Of a stretch of DNA of 64,000 bases, positions 52,552-61,734 are shown one piece after another (within the stretch, counting starts at the first letter, position 1; each line of letters starts with the position of its first letter). Under the pieces are notes generated by a model. The model was not told the origin of the DNA. It worked only from the letters and a program-made list of their open reading frames with translations, and ran no database searches. Where the stretch lies: the NCBI GenBank assembly GCA_016714985.1, contig JADKBS010000039.1, positions 10,597 to 74,596 on the forward strand, in the 5' to 3' direction. The stretch comes from Saprospiraceae bacterium. Its GTDB lineage: Bacteria; Bacteroidota; Bacteroidia; Chitinophagales; Saprospiraceae. Position numbers and translations under genes: made by a program.

Positions 52552-54234
52552 CTAAAACTTCCCCTGCCGCCAAATAGAAGCCATCCAGCGTATGCCGAAC
52601 AGGCCCGCCACGATGAACCCAATCACGCCCACCACCGGAATGTTTTTGTAATGTGGCGGCACGTCGGCCATCACCAACAGCGACGAGCCAAGTATGAGCG
52701 CCCCCAGTACCAGGCCAAAGGAAATGCGCTTGGACGCCACGTCCACCGCCGAGTCGAGCGGCTCAAGGCCCCGGTGCTCGAACTCGATGTGCAACTTACC
52801 CCGCTTTATTTTTTCGATGACCTCCTCCATGTCCTCTGGGAACGAGGTGGCGAGCTTGGAGAGTTCGCCGAGGGTGCGGGCCATGCGCTTGGAGAGCTTG
52901 GCGGGGCTGTACTTGCGGCGCAGCAACCTCGAAACATAAGGGTGGATGTTCTCGATGATATTGTACTTGGGGTCGAGCATGAGTCCAACGCCCTCAATGA
53001 TGACGAGTGCTTTTAGCAACAACAATAGGTTGGAGGGCACCCTGATTTTATAATCAAAAAACAGCGAGTTGAGCGCCGCCATCACCTCGTTGCTGTCAAT
53101 GTCGGAGAGGCCGATATTGGAGTAGTTCTGGAAAAATTCGCCAATATCGTATTCGAGGCTTTTTTGGTCAATCTTCTCTTCGTCCCAACTGAATTGCAGG
53201 AGCGACTGCTTAAGCCCCTCCGTGTCGTGGTCATGCACGGCGAGCAGCAGGTCGGCGAGCAGTTCACGGTCGGTTTCCATCACCGCGCCCATCATGCCGT
53301 AGTCAATGAAGCAGACCCGCTGGTCGGGCAGCACGAAGATATTGCCGGGGTGGGGGTCGGCGTGGAAGAAGCCGTGGTCGAATACCTGCTCGAAGTAGAG
53401 GTTGATGCCCTTGAGCGCCAATTGGGGCCCAGTCATGCCAATTTGTTGCAGTCCATTTCGGTCGGTGCATTTAATCCCTTGGATGTATTGCATGCAAAGC
53501 ACCTTCTCCGTGCACAGCTCGGTATAAACAGTGGGCACGTAAATGTCGGGGTTGCCTTGGAACTGCTCCTCGAAGCGGCGGATATTGCCCGCCTCCAAGG
53601 TAAAATCAAGTTCCTTTTGGATGCTCGCCTCAAACATCTTGACCAGTTCCAAGGGCTGGTAGGCGGCAAACTTTTCGAAACGGTCTTCCACAAACCGTGC
53701 GAGGCTTTTAAGGATTTGTATGTCCAACTCCACCGTGTCGCCGATACCGGGGCGCTGTACCTTCAGCACCACCTCCTGCCCTCCCACCAGCCTCGCCCTG
53801 TGTACCTGTGCCATGGATGCTGACGCAATGGGCTGGTAGTCAATGTTCTCAAATGCTTTTGTCAACCGCTCCCCCAGTTCCTGCTCCAGCGTGGCACGGA
53901 TGTCGTCAATGGGCACGGGCAGGGCCTGGTCCTGGAATTTTTGCAGTTCCTCCACCAGTTCGTCCGGCAGTACGTCGGGGCGGTTACTGGCGATTTGGGC
54001 AAACTTGATGAAGGTAGTACCGAGTTCTTCGCACACCATGCGCATCCGCTCGTAGCGGGTGAACTCGGTCACGGGCAGTCCGTCGTGCTTGGGGATGAGC
54101 CGCTTCCACTTGGGCACGAAGCGGTTGAAGGGCGGGTGCATGGCCACATCCGCAAAGCCGTACTTTACCAGTACGCCAATGAGCTTTTCATACCGCCCGA
54201 TAAGGGTGGGCTTATGTGAGGTGGTGGCCGACAT
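52552..54234 (-). CDS. UbiB/ABC1 (AarF) family atypical kinase
   Basis: A 560-residue protein with the ABC1/UbiB kinase-like fold: signature LGTTFIKFAQIASNRPD (the KxGQ motif reads KFAQ, Ala for Gly), the Ala-rich loop ASMAQVHRARL, the catalytic HADPHPGNIFVL and metal-binding CFIDYGMMG. The C-terminus has two hydrophobic segments (FGLVLGALILGSSLLVMA and VVGVIGFIVAGLFGI), as in UbiB. Family members support quinone or isoprenoid lipid metabolism through ATPase activity. It follows the coiled-coil gene, the two separated by a short-word repeat. Confidence 0.9.
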   Translation of the reverse strand: MSATTSHKPTLIGRYEKLIGVLVKYGFADVAMHPPFNRFVPKWKRLIPKHDGLPVTEFTRYERMRMVCEELGTTFIKFAQIASNRPDVLPDELVEELQKFQDQALPVPIDDIRATLEQELGERLTKAFENIDYQPIASASMAQVHRARLVGGQEVVLKVQRPGIGDTVELDIQILKSLARFVEDRFEKFAAYQPLELVKMFEASIQKELDFTLEAGNIRRFEEQFQGNPDIYVPTVYTELCTEKVLCMQYIQGIKCTDRNGLQQIGMTGPQLALKGINLYFEQVFDHGFFHADPHPGNIFVLPDQRVCFIDYGMMGAVMETDRELLADLLLAVHDHDTEGLKQSLLQFSWDEEKIDQKSLEYDIGEFFQNYSNIGLSDIDSNEVMAALNSLFFDYKIRVPSNLLLLLKALVIIEGVGLMLDPKYNIIENIHPYVSRLLRRKYSPAKLSKRMARTLGELSKLATSFPEDMEEVIEKIKRGKLHIEFEHRGLEPLDSAVDVASKRISFGLVLGALILGSSLLVMADVPPHYKNIPVVGVIGFIVAGLFGIRWMASIWRQGKF

Positions 54235-54240
54235 GAGAGG

Positions 54241-54332
54241 TGGGTTTTGTGGATGCTAGATGCTGGATGCTGGATATTGGATACTGGATGGTCGCCACCC
54301 CCTATCCAGTATCCAGCATCAACAGTATCAAG
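54241..54332. repeat. Short-word inverted repeat (GGATGCTGGATATTGGATAC type)
   Basis: Left words GGATGCTAGATGCTGGATGCTGG, centre ATGGTCGCCACCCCC, right words TATCCAGTATCCAGCATC. The centre is nearly that of the 14641 element. It fills the gap between the coiled-coil and UbiB genes. Confidence 0.75.
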
Positions 54333-54333
54333 A

Positions 54334-54945
54334 TTACGATAGCAAGTTGGCAAATGCCTTTTTCATGTGGTCGAACGAGGTGGAAATCTCGTTGGCGAAT
54401 GAATCAATTTTTTCGCTGGCGCCTGCCTCTTTTTTCAGGCGCTCCCGGATGTCTGCGATGGCGTCCACCAGTTCTGGCTTCATGGCTTCCAGTACGCCTT
54501 CTTCCTCAAACTCGCCAAGGGCTAGTTTGATGCGGAAGTCGTCCAGCTTGCCACGGAAGGCATTGAGCTTGACTTGCAGCGCCATGCCCACGTCTCCGAT
54601 GGCCTCTTTTATGGCCAGTTCGAGGTTGTAGATGGCATGGAGGGTCTCCCGTTTCTGCACATCGTACTGGCGCTTGTTTTCGGCGGGTTCCTTCGCCAAG
54701 CGGGCGTCCAGTGCAACGAATTTTTCCATCAAAACCTCTCGGTGCTTGGCGGCGGCCTCGCCTGTGCGGCGCAGCATGTTCTTTTCTTCGGACATGAATT
54801 GCAGGAAGTTCTTGCGCTCCCTGTCGAAAACGTCCTTGGCCTCTGCCTTGCCCAGCGCCATTTGGATTTGCATTTCGTCCAGCAGCACTTTCATCTGGGT
54901 GAGGCGTTCTTTGCCGATGTCCAGCAGTTCATCTTGCAGTGTCAT
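54334..54945 (-). CDS. Coiled-coil protein upstream of UbiB kinase
   Basis: A 203-residue charged, all-helical protein with long coiled-coil stretches (QIQMALGKAEAKDVFDRERK, AIADIRERLKKEAGASEK). No signal or membrane segment. Unknown family; it may act as a partner of the kinase, since both are co-directional with only a repeat between. A MITE sits immediately in front of it, starting 9 bp before the ATG, and so may supply or disrupt its promoter. Confidence 0.65.
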   Translation of the reverse strand: MTLQDELLDIGKERLTQMKVLLDEMQIQMALGKAEAKDVFDRERKNFLQFMSEEKNMLRRTGEAAAKHREVLMEKFVALDARLAKEPAENKRQYDVQKRETLHAIYNLELAIKEAIGDVGMALQVKLNAFRGKLDDFRIKLALGEFEEEGVLEAMKPELVDAIADIRERLKKEAGASEKIDSFANEISTSFDHMKKAFANLLS

Positions 54946-54953
54946 GGCTATTT

Positions 54954-55101
54954 GATTTAAGCTAACTGCTTAGGAGGGTGTGGGAGTAGAGAGAAAAAAA
55001 TTCATTTTTTTCTCTCTACTCCCACATTTTGGGGTGTTTTTTTTGGGAAAATTTTCAAATTTTTCTAAAAAACACCCCCTGCTAAGTAGCTACGATTTAT
55101 G
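54954..55101. mobile_element. MITE copy B, IS66-like ends, near-perfect 8-bp target duplication
   Basis: A 132-bp element (54962-55093) homologous over its length to copy A, with ends CTAACTGCTTAG and CTAAGTAGCTAC, flanked by GATTTAAG and GATTTATG (7 of 8 equal). The first hairpin keeps pairing although one G-C pair of copy A is T-A here. The second hairpin is partly decayed. Confidence 0.85.
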
Positions 55102-55376
55102 TTGGAAAACGATTTTTTATGCAACAAAAATGCCCGCAATAATGATAATAGATACTGAGTTACATCATAACGAAGAGGTGAGTAAAATCAATTAAATCCC
55201 CCAACTATAAATAGCCATAAGCGTTGGGTCGGTTTGTTGTTTTAATGATTAAAATCAATTCAACAACTGACAATAAATAGCGGAATTCATGCCCTTTTAT
55301 TGCTCTTTTGCTTCGGTTTTACTGGACAACGTACAAGATTGCATCGTACCAGCAACGACTATTAAAACGCAATATT
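55102..55376. other. Gap before the universal stress protein gene
   Basis: No gene seen; AT-rich. A frame open upstream of the UspA start has no family features. Confidence 0.4.
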
Positions 55377-56180
55377 ATGGCACGGATTATTGTTCCAACC
55401 GACTTTTCAGCCCCTGCCGAACGGGCACTCGACCAAGCACTGTTGCTGGCCTTGCAGCACAACGACGAAGTGGAACTGCTGCATGTGGTGGAGATGACGC
55501 CCGCAGCCGAATACTCCGCCATCCGCAAGCGCATCTTGGAAGACCATTTGACGGAAGAGGACAGGCTCAAAGACCTTGTCCTTGCGCGAATCAAGGCATT
55601 GGGCATCAGCCCGCTGGTACGCTGGCGGGTGAAAGTGCTTTATGAGAATGATTTCTTGGAAGCTCTCCAAAAAAGGTTCAAGGCCGCAAAGGCGATGCTC
55701 GTCGTCATGGCGACCACGGGCATGAACGGACTGGCCGACCGGTTCTTCGGCAGCAGCACGGCCAAACTCATCGGCGAAGCCAAGCTGCCCATATTGGCCA
55801 TACCCCCCAACTGGAAGGCCGCACCCTTGCACAAGTTGAAAGTATGCGTGACGCCAGAACAGGTGCCTTCCACGAACAAGGTGCTCGCCCGTTGGTCGAA
55901 ATGGCTCGACGCAGGAACGGAATTGCTCTACCTGACTTCGCTGCCAGGATTGGCCACTGCAAGGCCCCAAAGCCCGTTCCCGTTCAGGGTTATCAAGTCA
56001 CCGGCAGAAACGCCGCTTTACCAAGACCTTGTCAACTACAGCGAGGGTATGAAGGAAACCGCCTTGGTGATGTTCGTGCACGAGCGGGGCTTTTTTGAGC
56101 GGATATTCGACCGCAGCATCACAAAGCAAGTGGCCAGCGAAGTCAAAATCCCGCTGCTTACATTACCCGCTGCTGCATGA
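55377..56180 (+). CDS. Universal stress protein family, tandem domains
   Basis: A 267-residue protein with two UspA-like halves. The first has the family opening MARIIVPTDFSAPAERAL and the ATP-binding-type ending VVMATTGMNGLADRFFGSST; the second half is more divergent, closing with ITKQVASEVKIPLLTLP. Usp proteins bind ATP or act as stress-related oligomers, cytoplasmic. The start at 55377 gives the usual length. Confidence 0.88.
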   Translation: MARIIVPTDFSAPAERALDQALLLALQHNDEVELLHVVEMTPAAEYSAIRKRILEDHLTEEDRLKDLVLARIKALGISPLVRWRVKVLYENDFLEALQKRFKAAKAMLVVMATTGMNGLADRFFGSSTAKLIGEAKLPILAIPPNWKAAPLHKLKVCVTPEQVPSTNKVLARWSKWLDAGTELLYLTSLPGLATARPQSPFPFRVIKSPAETPLYQDLVNYSEGMKETALVMFVHERGFFERIFDRSITKQVASEVKIPLLTLPAAA

Positions 56181-56214
56181 CGAGGGGTTGTTGATGGGTT
56201 ACCGCCCAAACAAA

Positions 56215-56252
56215 GAAAGGCGGAAATTTTGTGGACAAAATTTCCGCCTTTC
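56215..56252. terminator. Hairpin downstream of uspA-like gene
   Basis: GAAAGGCGGAAATTTTGT pairs with ACAAAATTTCCGCCTTTC across a 2-nt loop; no long T-run follows. Confidence 0.6.
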
Positions 56253-56320
56253 TATATAAATCCTTTCTTTCCGGCAGGGCCAAAGTCAGGCGGCGACTTC
56301 AAGCCTTCTGACCCACTACC

Positions 56321-56361
56321 AAAAAACAAGGCCGGACAGTGGGGGGCTGCCCGGCCTTGTT
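56321..56361 (-). terminator. Terminator of the small lipoprotein gene
   Basis: AACAAGGCCGG/CCGGCCTTGTT stem followed on the minus strand by six T. Confidence 0.85.
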
Positions 56362-56380
56362 CCTTTTGCTTGAAGATTGA

Positions 56381-56827
56381 TTACCAATTATCGCCCTCGA
56401 AAGGCTCGCCGATGATGAGCCTGATTACATAATCACCTTCCTCAATCGAACTACCAGCTTCGGGGTAGGGCATCACCTGCAACAGCTTGACGCCGTGGCC
56501 AAAAGCCGTGAACTTGTCCGGCAGCATTTGGCCTTCACGGGGATTGGTGGTCAGCGTTTCAACAATTGCATCGTCCTCTTTTTCCACTGAAAGCTGAACG
56601 ATGGCCTCGCCCTCCCAAACGCAGTTGACGCCAGTCGGGCAACGGCTGTCCTCCGAAATGCCCAAGAATTTGATGCGGGTGCCATCCGTTTCCAGTTCGG
56701 CGGTTTCGTTCACTGCGAGGTTGAAGGCCTTGTCGAGTTGTACGGGTTTAATGTTGGTGTCGTCGTCCTTGTTGCAAGCCATGAAAGCGGCGGCAACGAC
56801 AAATGCGAAGAAGAGCAATTTTTTCAT
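56381..56827 (-). CDS. Lipoprotein of unknown function
   Basis: A 148-residue lipoprotein: lipobox AFMACNKDDD at ~15-24, then a beta-rich domain with the conserved-looking segment EDSRCPTGVNCVWEGEA (two Cys, likely a disulfide), seen in many Bacteroidota small lipoproteins of unknown role. It ends with YVIRLIIGEPF. It is monocistronic, closed by a terminator. Confidence 0.78.
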   Translation of the reverse strand: MKKLLFFAFVVAAAFMACNKDDDTNIKPVQLDKAFNLAVNETAELETDGTRIKFLGISEDSRCPTGVNCVWEGEAIVQLSVEKEDDAIVETLTTNPREGQMLPDKFTAFGHGVKLLQVMPYPEAGSSIEEGDYVIRLIIGEPFEGDNW

Positions 56828-56988
56828 GGCAAAATGTTTAAAGGTTATTTACCAAGATTGATGGTGCAATTAAGGCAAGCGTTTAGCTCCTGCCAATGAA
56901 CAAACAACAGGGCAGGCGGTGAGAATTGTCAACTTGGGGGAAAGTGGATGAATAAAACGCCCAAACTGCCGCTTTTTCCATTTTCTTT

Positions 56989-56996
56989 TAGCTTTG
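56989..56996 (+). promoter_or_regulatory. -7 box of the Kelch/T9SS gene
   Basis: TAGCTTTG, matching TAnnTTTG, 70 nt before the ATG. No clear -33 TTG. Confidence 0.4.
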
Positions 56997-57066
56997 CATT
57001 AGAAATTCGTGTTCTACCCACCCAACACGGCAGTTTTCCCCTCTTTCCCTCCACCCAAAATTTGCG

Positions 57067-58368
57067 ATGAACAAAGCACTGACCTTGCTGCTGCCCTTCT
57101 TCGTTTTGGCAGGCACCTCATTTTCCCAGTACACGGCCTTGGCCATGCCGGAGGCCGTTTCCAACAACGCCGTTTGTGCAGCCGTTGCCGATGGCAAAAC
57201 CTACGTCTATTCCTTTTGCGGTATTGACTCCACAAAACTTTGGTCGGGCATCCACCTGAAGGCTTGGCGCTATGACTTGGAGGCCAACGCATGGTCGGGC
57301 CTACCACCTGTGCCGGACCCCGATGGCGGCAAAATCGCAGCCTCCCCCAGTTTCCTGAAAGGAAAAATCTATGTGGTGGGCGGCTACCATGTGGCGCAAA
57401 ACGGCACCGAGGCCAGCAGCAACCGGGTACATGTTTTCGACCCAGTGGCCAATGCCTGGCAGCCAGATGCCGCCCCGCTACCCGTAGCCATTGATGACCA
57501 AGTGCAGGCGACTTGGCGTGACAGTTTGCTTTACGTGGTAACGGGTTGGAGCAACACCACCAATATGGCCAACGTGCAGGTTTTCAATCCAATAGCGAAT
57601 ACATGGGCGGCTGGAACGCCCGTGCCGAACAACACGGACTTCAAGGTGTTCGGGGCGAACGGCGTCATCATCGGCGACACAATTTTCTATGCGGGCGGCG
57701 CCCGCACGGGCAACAACTTCCCACCTACGAGCTTTTTTCGCAAGGGTGTCATCAACCCCGATAACCCGCTCGACATCACTTGGACGGGCTGGGACGAGCC
57801 TGCCGCCAAAGGCTACCGCATGGCCGCTGCTACCCTCGGCAACCGGGCCATCTGGCTCGGCGGCTCCGATGTGACCTACAACTACAATGGCATTGCCTAC
57901 AACGGCAGCGGCGGCGTGGCACCGCTCGACCGTACGACGCTTTACGACCCTATGGGCGGCAATTTTTATCAAACAACCGGAAAAATGCCCGCTGTGATGG
58001 ACTTGCGGGGCGCTGCGCAAATCAATGAAAACGAGGTGGTTGTCGCTGGCGGCATGGTGGCTGGGCAGCAAGTGTCGAGCGAGGTTTGGCGCATTTCACT
58101 CAGCAGCCTTTCCAGCGTGGAAAGCACTGCGGACGAGACGGCTTTTTTCAAGGTCTATCCCAACCCAACGGCGGGCGGCCTGACGGTGGAAGTGCCGGGC
58201 AAGTTCGAAATGGAGGTGTATGACGAGGCAGGCCAGTTGGTACTGTACGAAAAAGGCGAAGGCTATTTGCAGTTTTTCACCAAAGGGCTACCCACTGGGA
58301 TGTACTATGTGGAGGTATTGGCGGAAGAGGGGTTGCGGGGGACGAAGCAGGTTTTTGTGAAACAATAG
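57067..58368 (+). CDS. Secreted Kelch-repeat protein with T9SS sorting domain
   Basis: A 433-residue protein: signal peptide (MNKALTLLLPFFVLAGTSFSQ), Kelch-like repeats around ~60-330 (KGKIYVVGGYHVAQNGTEAS, DTIFYAGGARTGNN, ENEVVVAGGMVAG), and a C-terminal type A sorting domain (KVYPNPTAGGLTVEVPG to LRGTKQVFVKQ). It should be surface-exposed or released via type IX secretion. Substrate or partner unknown. Confidence 0.88.
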   Translation: MNKALTLLLPFFVLAGTSFSQYTALAMPEAVSNNAVCAAVADGKTYVYSFCGIDSTKLWSGIHLKAWRYDLEANAWSGLPPVPDPDGGKIAASPSFLKGKIYVVGGYHVAQNGTEASSNRVHVFDPVANAWQPDAAPLPVAIDDQVQATWRDSLLYVVTGWSNTTNMANVQVFNPIANTWAAGTPVPNNTDFKVFGANGVIIGDTIFYAGGARTGNNFPPTSFFRKGVINPDNPLDITWTGWDEPAAKGYRMAAATLGNRAIWLGGSDVTYNYNGIAYNGSGGVAPLDRTTLYDPMGGNFYQTTGKMPAVMDLRGAAQINENEVVVAGGMVAGQQVSSEVWRISLSSLSSVESTADETAFFKVYPNPTAGGLTVEVPGKFEMEVYDEAGQLVLYEKGEGYLQFFTKGLPTGMYYVEVLAEEGLRGTKQVFVKQ

Positions 58369-58369
58369 C

Positions 58370-58496
58370 TGAGTTCGGCAGTCGGCAGTTGGCAGTCAGG
58401 GTGCAGTCTTGCAGTCTTTGCCGTTCACCTTGGCACTGACTAACCAACTGTCAAACTGACTGCCCACTGCCCACTGTCGAACTGCCGAACTCATTA
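58370..58496. repeat. Short-word inverted repeat (GGCAGTCGGCAGTTGGCAG type)
   Basis: GAGTTCGGCAGTCGGCAGTTGGCAGT on the left and ACTGCCCACTGTCGAACTGCC on the right in complementary sense, exactly filling the gap between the convergent Kelch and methyltransferase genes. It may also act as a terminator. Confidence 0.7.
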
Positions 58497-59327
58497 TCAC
58501 CGCACCGCTTCCACATACAGCATCGGCACGGTCATCTTCAGCTCGCCGTCCCAATCGGCCTGTTCGTTCAGCCTTTTTTCAAGTAGGGAAAACACCCGCT
58601 CCTCCTCTCTCTTCGGCACGATGCTGCGGAAGCCGGGCAAGAACCCAATCACGGTCAGGAAGTGGTGGAAAAAGGCCGAGCCGTTCAGGTAGCGCAGCGT
58701 GAATTTATCACGGATGATTTTCACGACGTTGAAGCGGGCGTCTTCCAGCAGGTCACGCACGGTCTCGTCGGTGCCACGGCGCTGCTCGCTGGCCTTGAGT
58801 GTGGGCAGGAGTTCTTCCATTCCAAGTTCTTTTAAAACGGTTTCATAGACGGAATAAAACTCCCTGAAATGCCCTTCCACATTGGTGGTGAGGCAGAGGC
58901 GGCCATCCCGTTTCATCGTTCGGTAGCACTCCTTAACGACGGCAGCAGGGTCGTCGAAATTATTGATGCCAAGGTTGCAGGTGATGAGGTCGAACTGCTT
59001 GTCGGGGAAGGGCAGCTTGGCGGCATCGCCGAGGAGTACCTCTACCTTGGGCAGCAGTTGGTGGTGGGCCAATTTCCATTTTGCACGCTCCACGCCCGCC
59101 TCCCAGGGGTCGAGGCCGGTGAGCTGGCAAGTGGCATCGAGTCGGTTGGCCAGCTCATAAAGCGGGAACCCAGCGCCACAGCCCACGTCGAGCACGGCCA
59201 TGTCCTTGCGGAGCGGAACATGGTCGAGCAGTATTTTCCCGAAATAGGAAGACCAAAGGGAAAGCTCCTCGAACAGCAGCACGGTGTCCGGGCTTTCGAT
59301 GGGGAAATTTTTATCGAGGAAGGTCAT
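58497..59327 (-). CDS. Class I SAM-dependent methyltransferase
   Basis: A 276-residue methyltransferase with motif I VLDVGCGAGFPLYELA, an acidic loop end in LTGLDPWEAGVER and post-motif LPFPDKQFDLITCNLGINNFDD. Small-molecule or lipid substrates are typical of this subfamily; nothing more precise can be read. It is followed by a FkbM methyltransferase and a flippase in the same direction. Confidence 0.88.
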   Translation of the reverse strand: MTFLDKNFPIESPDTVLLFEELSLWSSYFGKILLDHVPLRKDMAVLDVGCGAGFPLYELANRLDATCQLTGLDPWEAGVERAKWKLAHHQLLPKVEVLLGDAAKLPFPDKQFDLITCNLGINNFDDPAAVVKECYRTMKRDGRLCLTTNVEGHFREFYSVYETVLKELGMEELLPTLKASEQRRGTDETVRDLLEDARFNVVKIIRDKFTLRYLNGSAFFHHFLTVIGFLPGFRSIVPKREEERVFSLLEKRLNEQADWDGELKMTVPMLYVEAVR

Positions 59328-59359
59328 GTATGTTTCAAATAAAAACTGAATTCAAGATT

Positions 59360-60130
59360 TCAGCGGCCGTTTGAAAAAATCAGGTCGGCGCCATAAGGCA
59401 GGGGGTTTAGCTCCCGATGGTAAGGAAAAAATTTCCTCACTTTTTCAATGAGGTCCAATACAGTGGCTTCAAAAAGCACCACTTCGAGCAGCAGGCATTC
59501 GGTCATTTCCAAGACCTCGTCGGCGTGTTCCAAAATGGCAAATTCAAGGCCCTGGATGTCCAGCTTGAGCACGGAGATTTGTTTGATGCCCTGCTCCCGA
59601 ACGAAGGTCATCAACGTAATGGCTGGCACCCGGCTCTCGACGATGCTATCTTGATCCGAGGTGAAGTCCGCTACGTTTTCTCGAATGGCAGACCCCAATT
59701 GGTCGGACGATGGCGTTGTGTAGAACACAAGTTCTCCATCCTTCGCCGCAATGGCTTTTTCGATGATGACAACGCCGGTACCTTCCAAGTTTTTATGGAG
59801 CAGGGGCAATACCTTGTGGTACGGTTCCACAGCCAGGATTTGGGCATCGGGGAATCGCAGCTTGGCAAGCAATGAAAACAACCCGTGGTTTGCGCCGCAA
59901 TCAACAATGGCTCCGCTCAAGCCACTAGGGATGGCATTCACCAAGTTTTGAATTTTGTCCGTGGAGTGAATGAGGTGGTAGTAGGTTGCGGAGTCGAAAT
60001 TGAGCCAAACCTTACGCCCATGATGGTCTATCCAAATTGGTTTGCCGAGCATGGGCAGTACGATCAGGCGTATTGCATGGAAGCCAAACCGCTTCCACAA
60101 CACGAACAGAACTGATATTTTCTTTAACAT
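59360..60130 (-). CDS. FkbM-family methyltransferase
   Basis: A 256-residue methyltransferase of the FkbM family, which O-methylates sugars or other hydroxyls. The family segments are visible: IVDCGANHGLFSLLA (SAM motif I), LAVEPYHKVLPLLHKNL, and VLKLDIQGLEFAIL. The start is taken at 60130 (MLKKISVLFVLW), 11 nt after the flippase stop, rather than an earlier start that would overlap the flippase. Likely acts on cell-surface glycans together with the flippase. Confidence 0.88.
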   Translation of the reverse strand: MLKKISVLFVLWKRFGFHAIRLIVLPMLGKPIWIDHHGRKVWLNFDSATYYHLIHSTDKIQNLVNAIPSGLSGAIVDCGANHGLFSLLAKLRFPDAQILAVEPYHKVLPLLHKNLEGTGVVIIEKAIAAKDGELVFYTTPSSDQLGSAIRENVADFTSDQDSIVESRVPAITLMTFVREQGIKQISVLKLDIQGLEFAILEHADEVLEMTECLLLEVVLFEATVLDLIEKVRKFFPYHRELNPLPYGADLIFSNGR

Positions 60131-60141
60131 AAGTTCAATAG

Positions 60142-61622
60142 CTAACTGACCCTCTTCCAAATCTTGTCAATCAAGTTGCTAAAATCAACCGAAAGTTTAA
60201 AATGCAGGACAAAGCCAACATAAACAAGGGACGCAGTCAAGGAATTTAACAACAGCCCCAACAAAGGGGAACTCAGCTTTGGGAGAAGGGTTACGGCAAA
60301 ATAAGCGAATAAACCAATCAGCATAACCCATAATATGGGCCATGAAAATGGTTGCAGCTTGAATTTTGACCAAAGAACAGCGAATTTCAGAAAATTATAA
60401 ATGGCAAGCGAAACCAAAGTAGCCAAAGCAGCCCCGTTGACGGCAAATATTGGTATCAACAGCCAACTGAACCCGATACTGCTCAGTGCAAGCAGGATGA
60501 TGAAGTAAAAATTATACCGATAATTCTTTGAATAACTGATGATCTCAGTGTTCACGCCAGTGAGCATGTCTAAAACCCTTGCCAAGCCCAAGATAAGGAT
60601 GACGTATTTCCCCTCCCGAAATTGCTCGCCATTGGGCATGAGGGAAAAAATCTCGTCAATGCTTACCCAGACGGCTAGCAAGAGGCCGAGGCCGACAATC
60701 AGCTGGTTGAGCGCCGATTTTTGGTAAATCTCCTGAATGTCTTCGATTTTGCCTTCTGCCCATTTATCGGAGATGATGGGCGAGCTGATGCGTGAAATGG
60801 CCCTGCGTGGAGCATCAATTGCATCGCTCAAGAAAAAAGCGACGGTGTAAACACCCGTGTCTGCCAAGGAGGTCATGGTTCCGAGCAGGATGGTGTTGAT
60901 GCGCTCTCCGATGCGGCTGCCCAAGGTACCTATCAGGCCGAAGACCCCATAAGCATAGACTTCCTTTAGCAGCTTTGGGAATATAACCCGAAGTTAGGCC
61001 GCCAATGAAGCTGGCCAAGCGACGCTGTGTACCAGATTTGGCCCACCAGCACGGCAAAATAACCAACGATTTGCCCCCAAAATATGCCTTGAAATCCCCA
61101 AAAATTAAAGGCGAATGCCAAGACAAGCAGGGTCATGGCCAGTTTGGGAATTATTTCATTGAAAATATTCGGTACAACGATTTTATGGAAATTGGAGGTA
61201 TAGCTCGTGAAAATGGCCGCATAAGTCAACAAAAGGGCCAAGGGCACGGCGTACGGCAAAAATTCAACGAACAGCGGCGATTTGTCGGAAAAATAACCAA
61301 GAATGGTGTCCTTTAGCAGGAGTACCAACAGCAGCAGCAACAAAATACCAACGGCGAAAATCACATGAAGCAAAAACAGGTAGCCGTTATGCCCATTTCG
61401 CTCATCCCGAAATTTTGGAAAAAATCGCACAATCAGCTCAGCACCGCCCCAAAAAAGGAAAGGGGCCGCCAGCACCGCAGAATCAAGTACGAATTTTGTA
61501 ATGCCAATCTGTTCCTTAGACAAAAAAAGGGGGTAAAGCCAAAGCAAGTTGAAGGCACCAAGGGCCATGCCCAGGTAGGTAACTAAACTTTGCCGTACGC
61601 CTTGCTTTTGTACTATGCCCAT
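60142..61622 (-). CDS. Polysaccharide/oligosaccharide flippase, Wzx-like (frameshifted)
   Basis: About 493 residues with 12-14 hydrophobic segments, when one missing base near 60975 is restored (after NFGLYSQ, before KEVYAYGVFG). Opening VTYLGMALGAFNLLWLYPLF and the SRIGERINTILLGTMTSLAD segment are typical of MVF/Wzx flippases that move lipid-linked sugars across the inner membrane. The gene is followed directly by the FkbM methyltransferase, a common pairing in glycan clusters. The lesion would split it into two non-functional halves if real. Confidence 0.82.
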
Positions 61623-61654
61623 TTTTGAATATAAAGTGGTGATGTTTGGTTTCG

Positions 61655-61662
61655 TAACTTTG
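61655..61662 (+). promoter_or_regulatory. -7 box upstream of the second FkbM gene
   Basis: TAACTTTG, matching TAnnTTTG; 73 nt from the ATG. Confidence 0.4.
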
Positions 61663-61734
61663 CCCCCTCAAAGCCGTTTTAAAAACGAAGCAGCGAAAGT
61701 CCGCTATTTTTTCCGTATCAAAAAAATCACGTTT

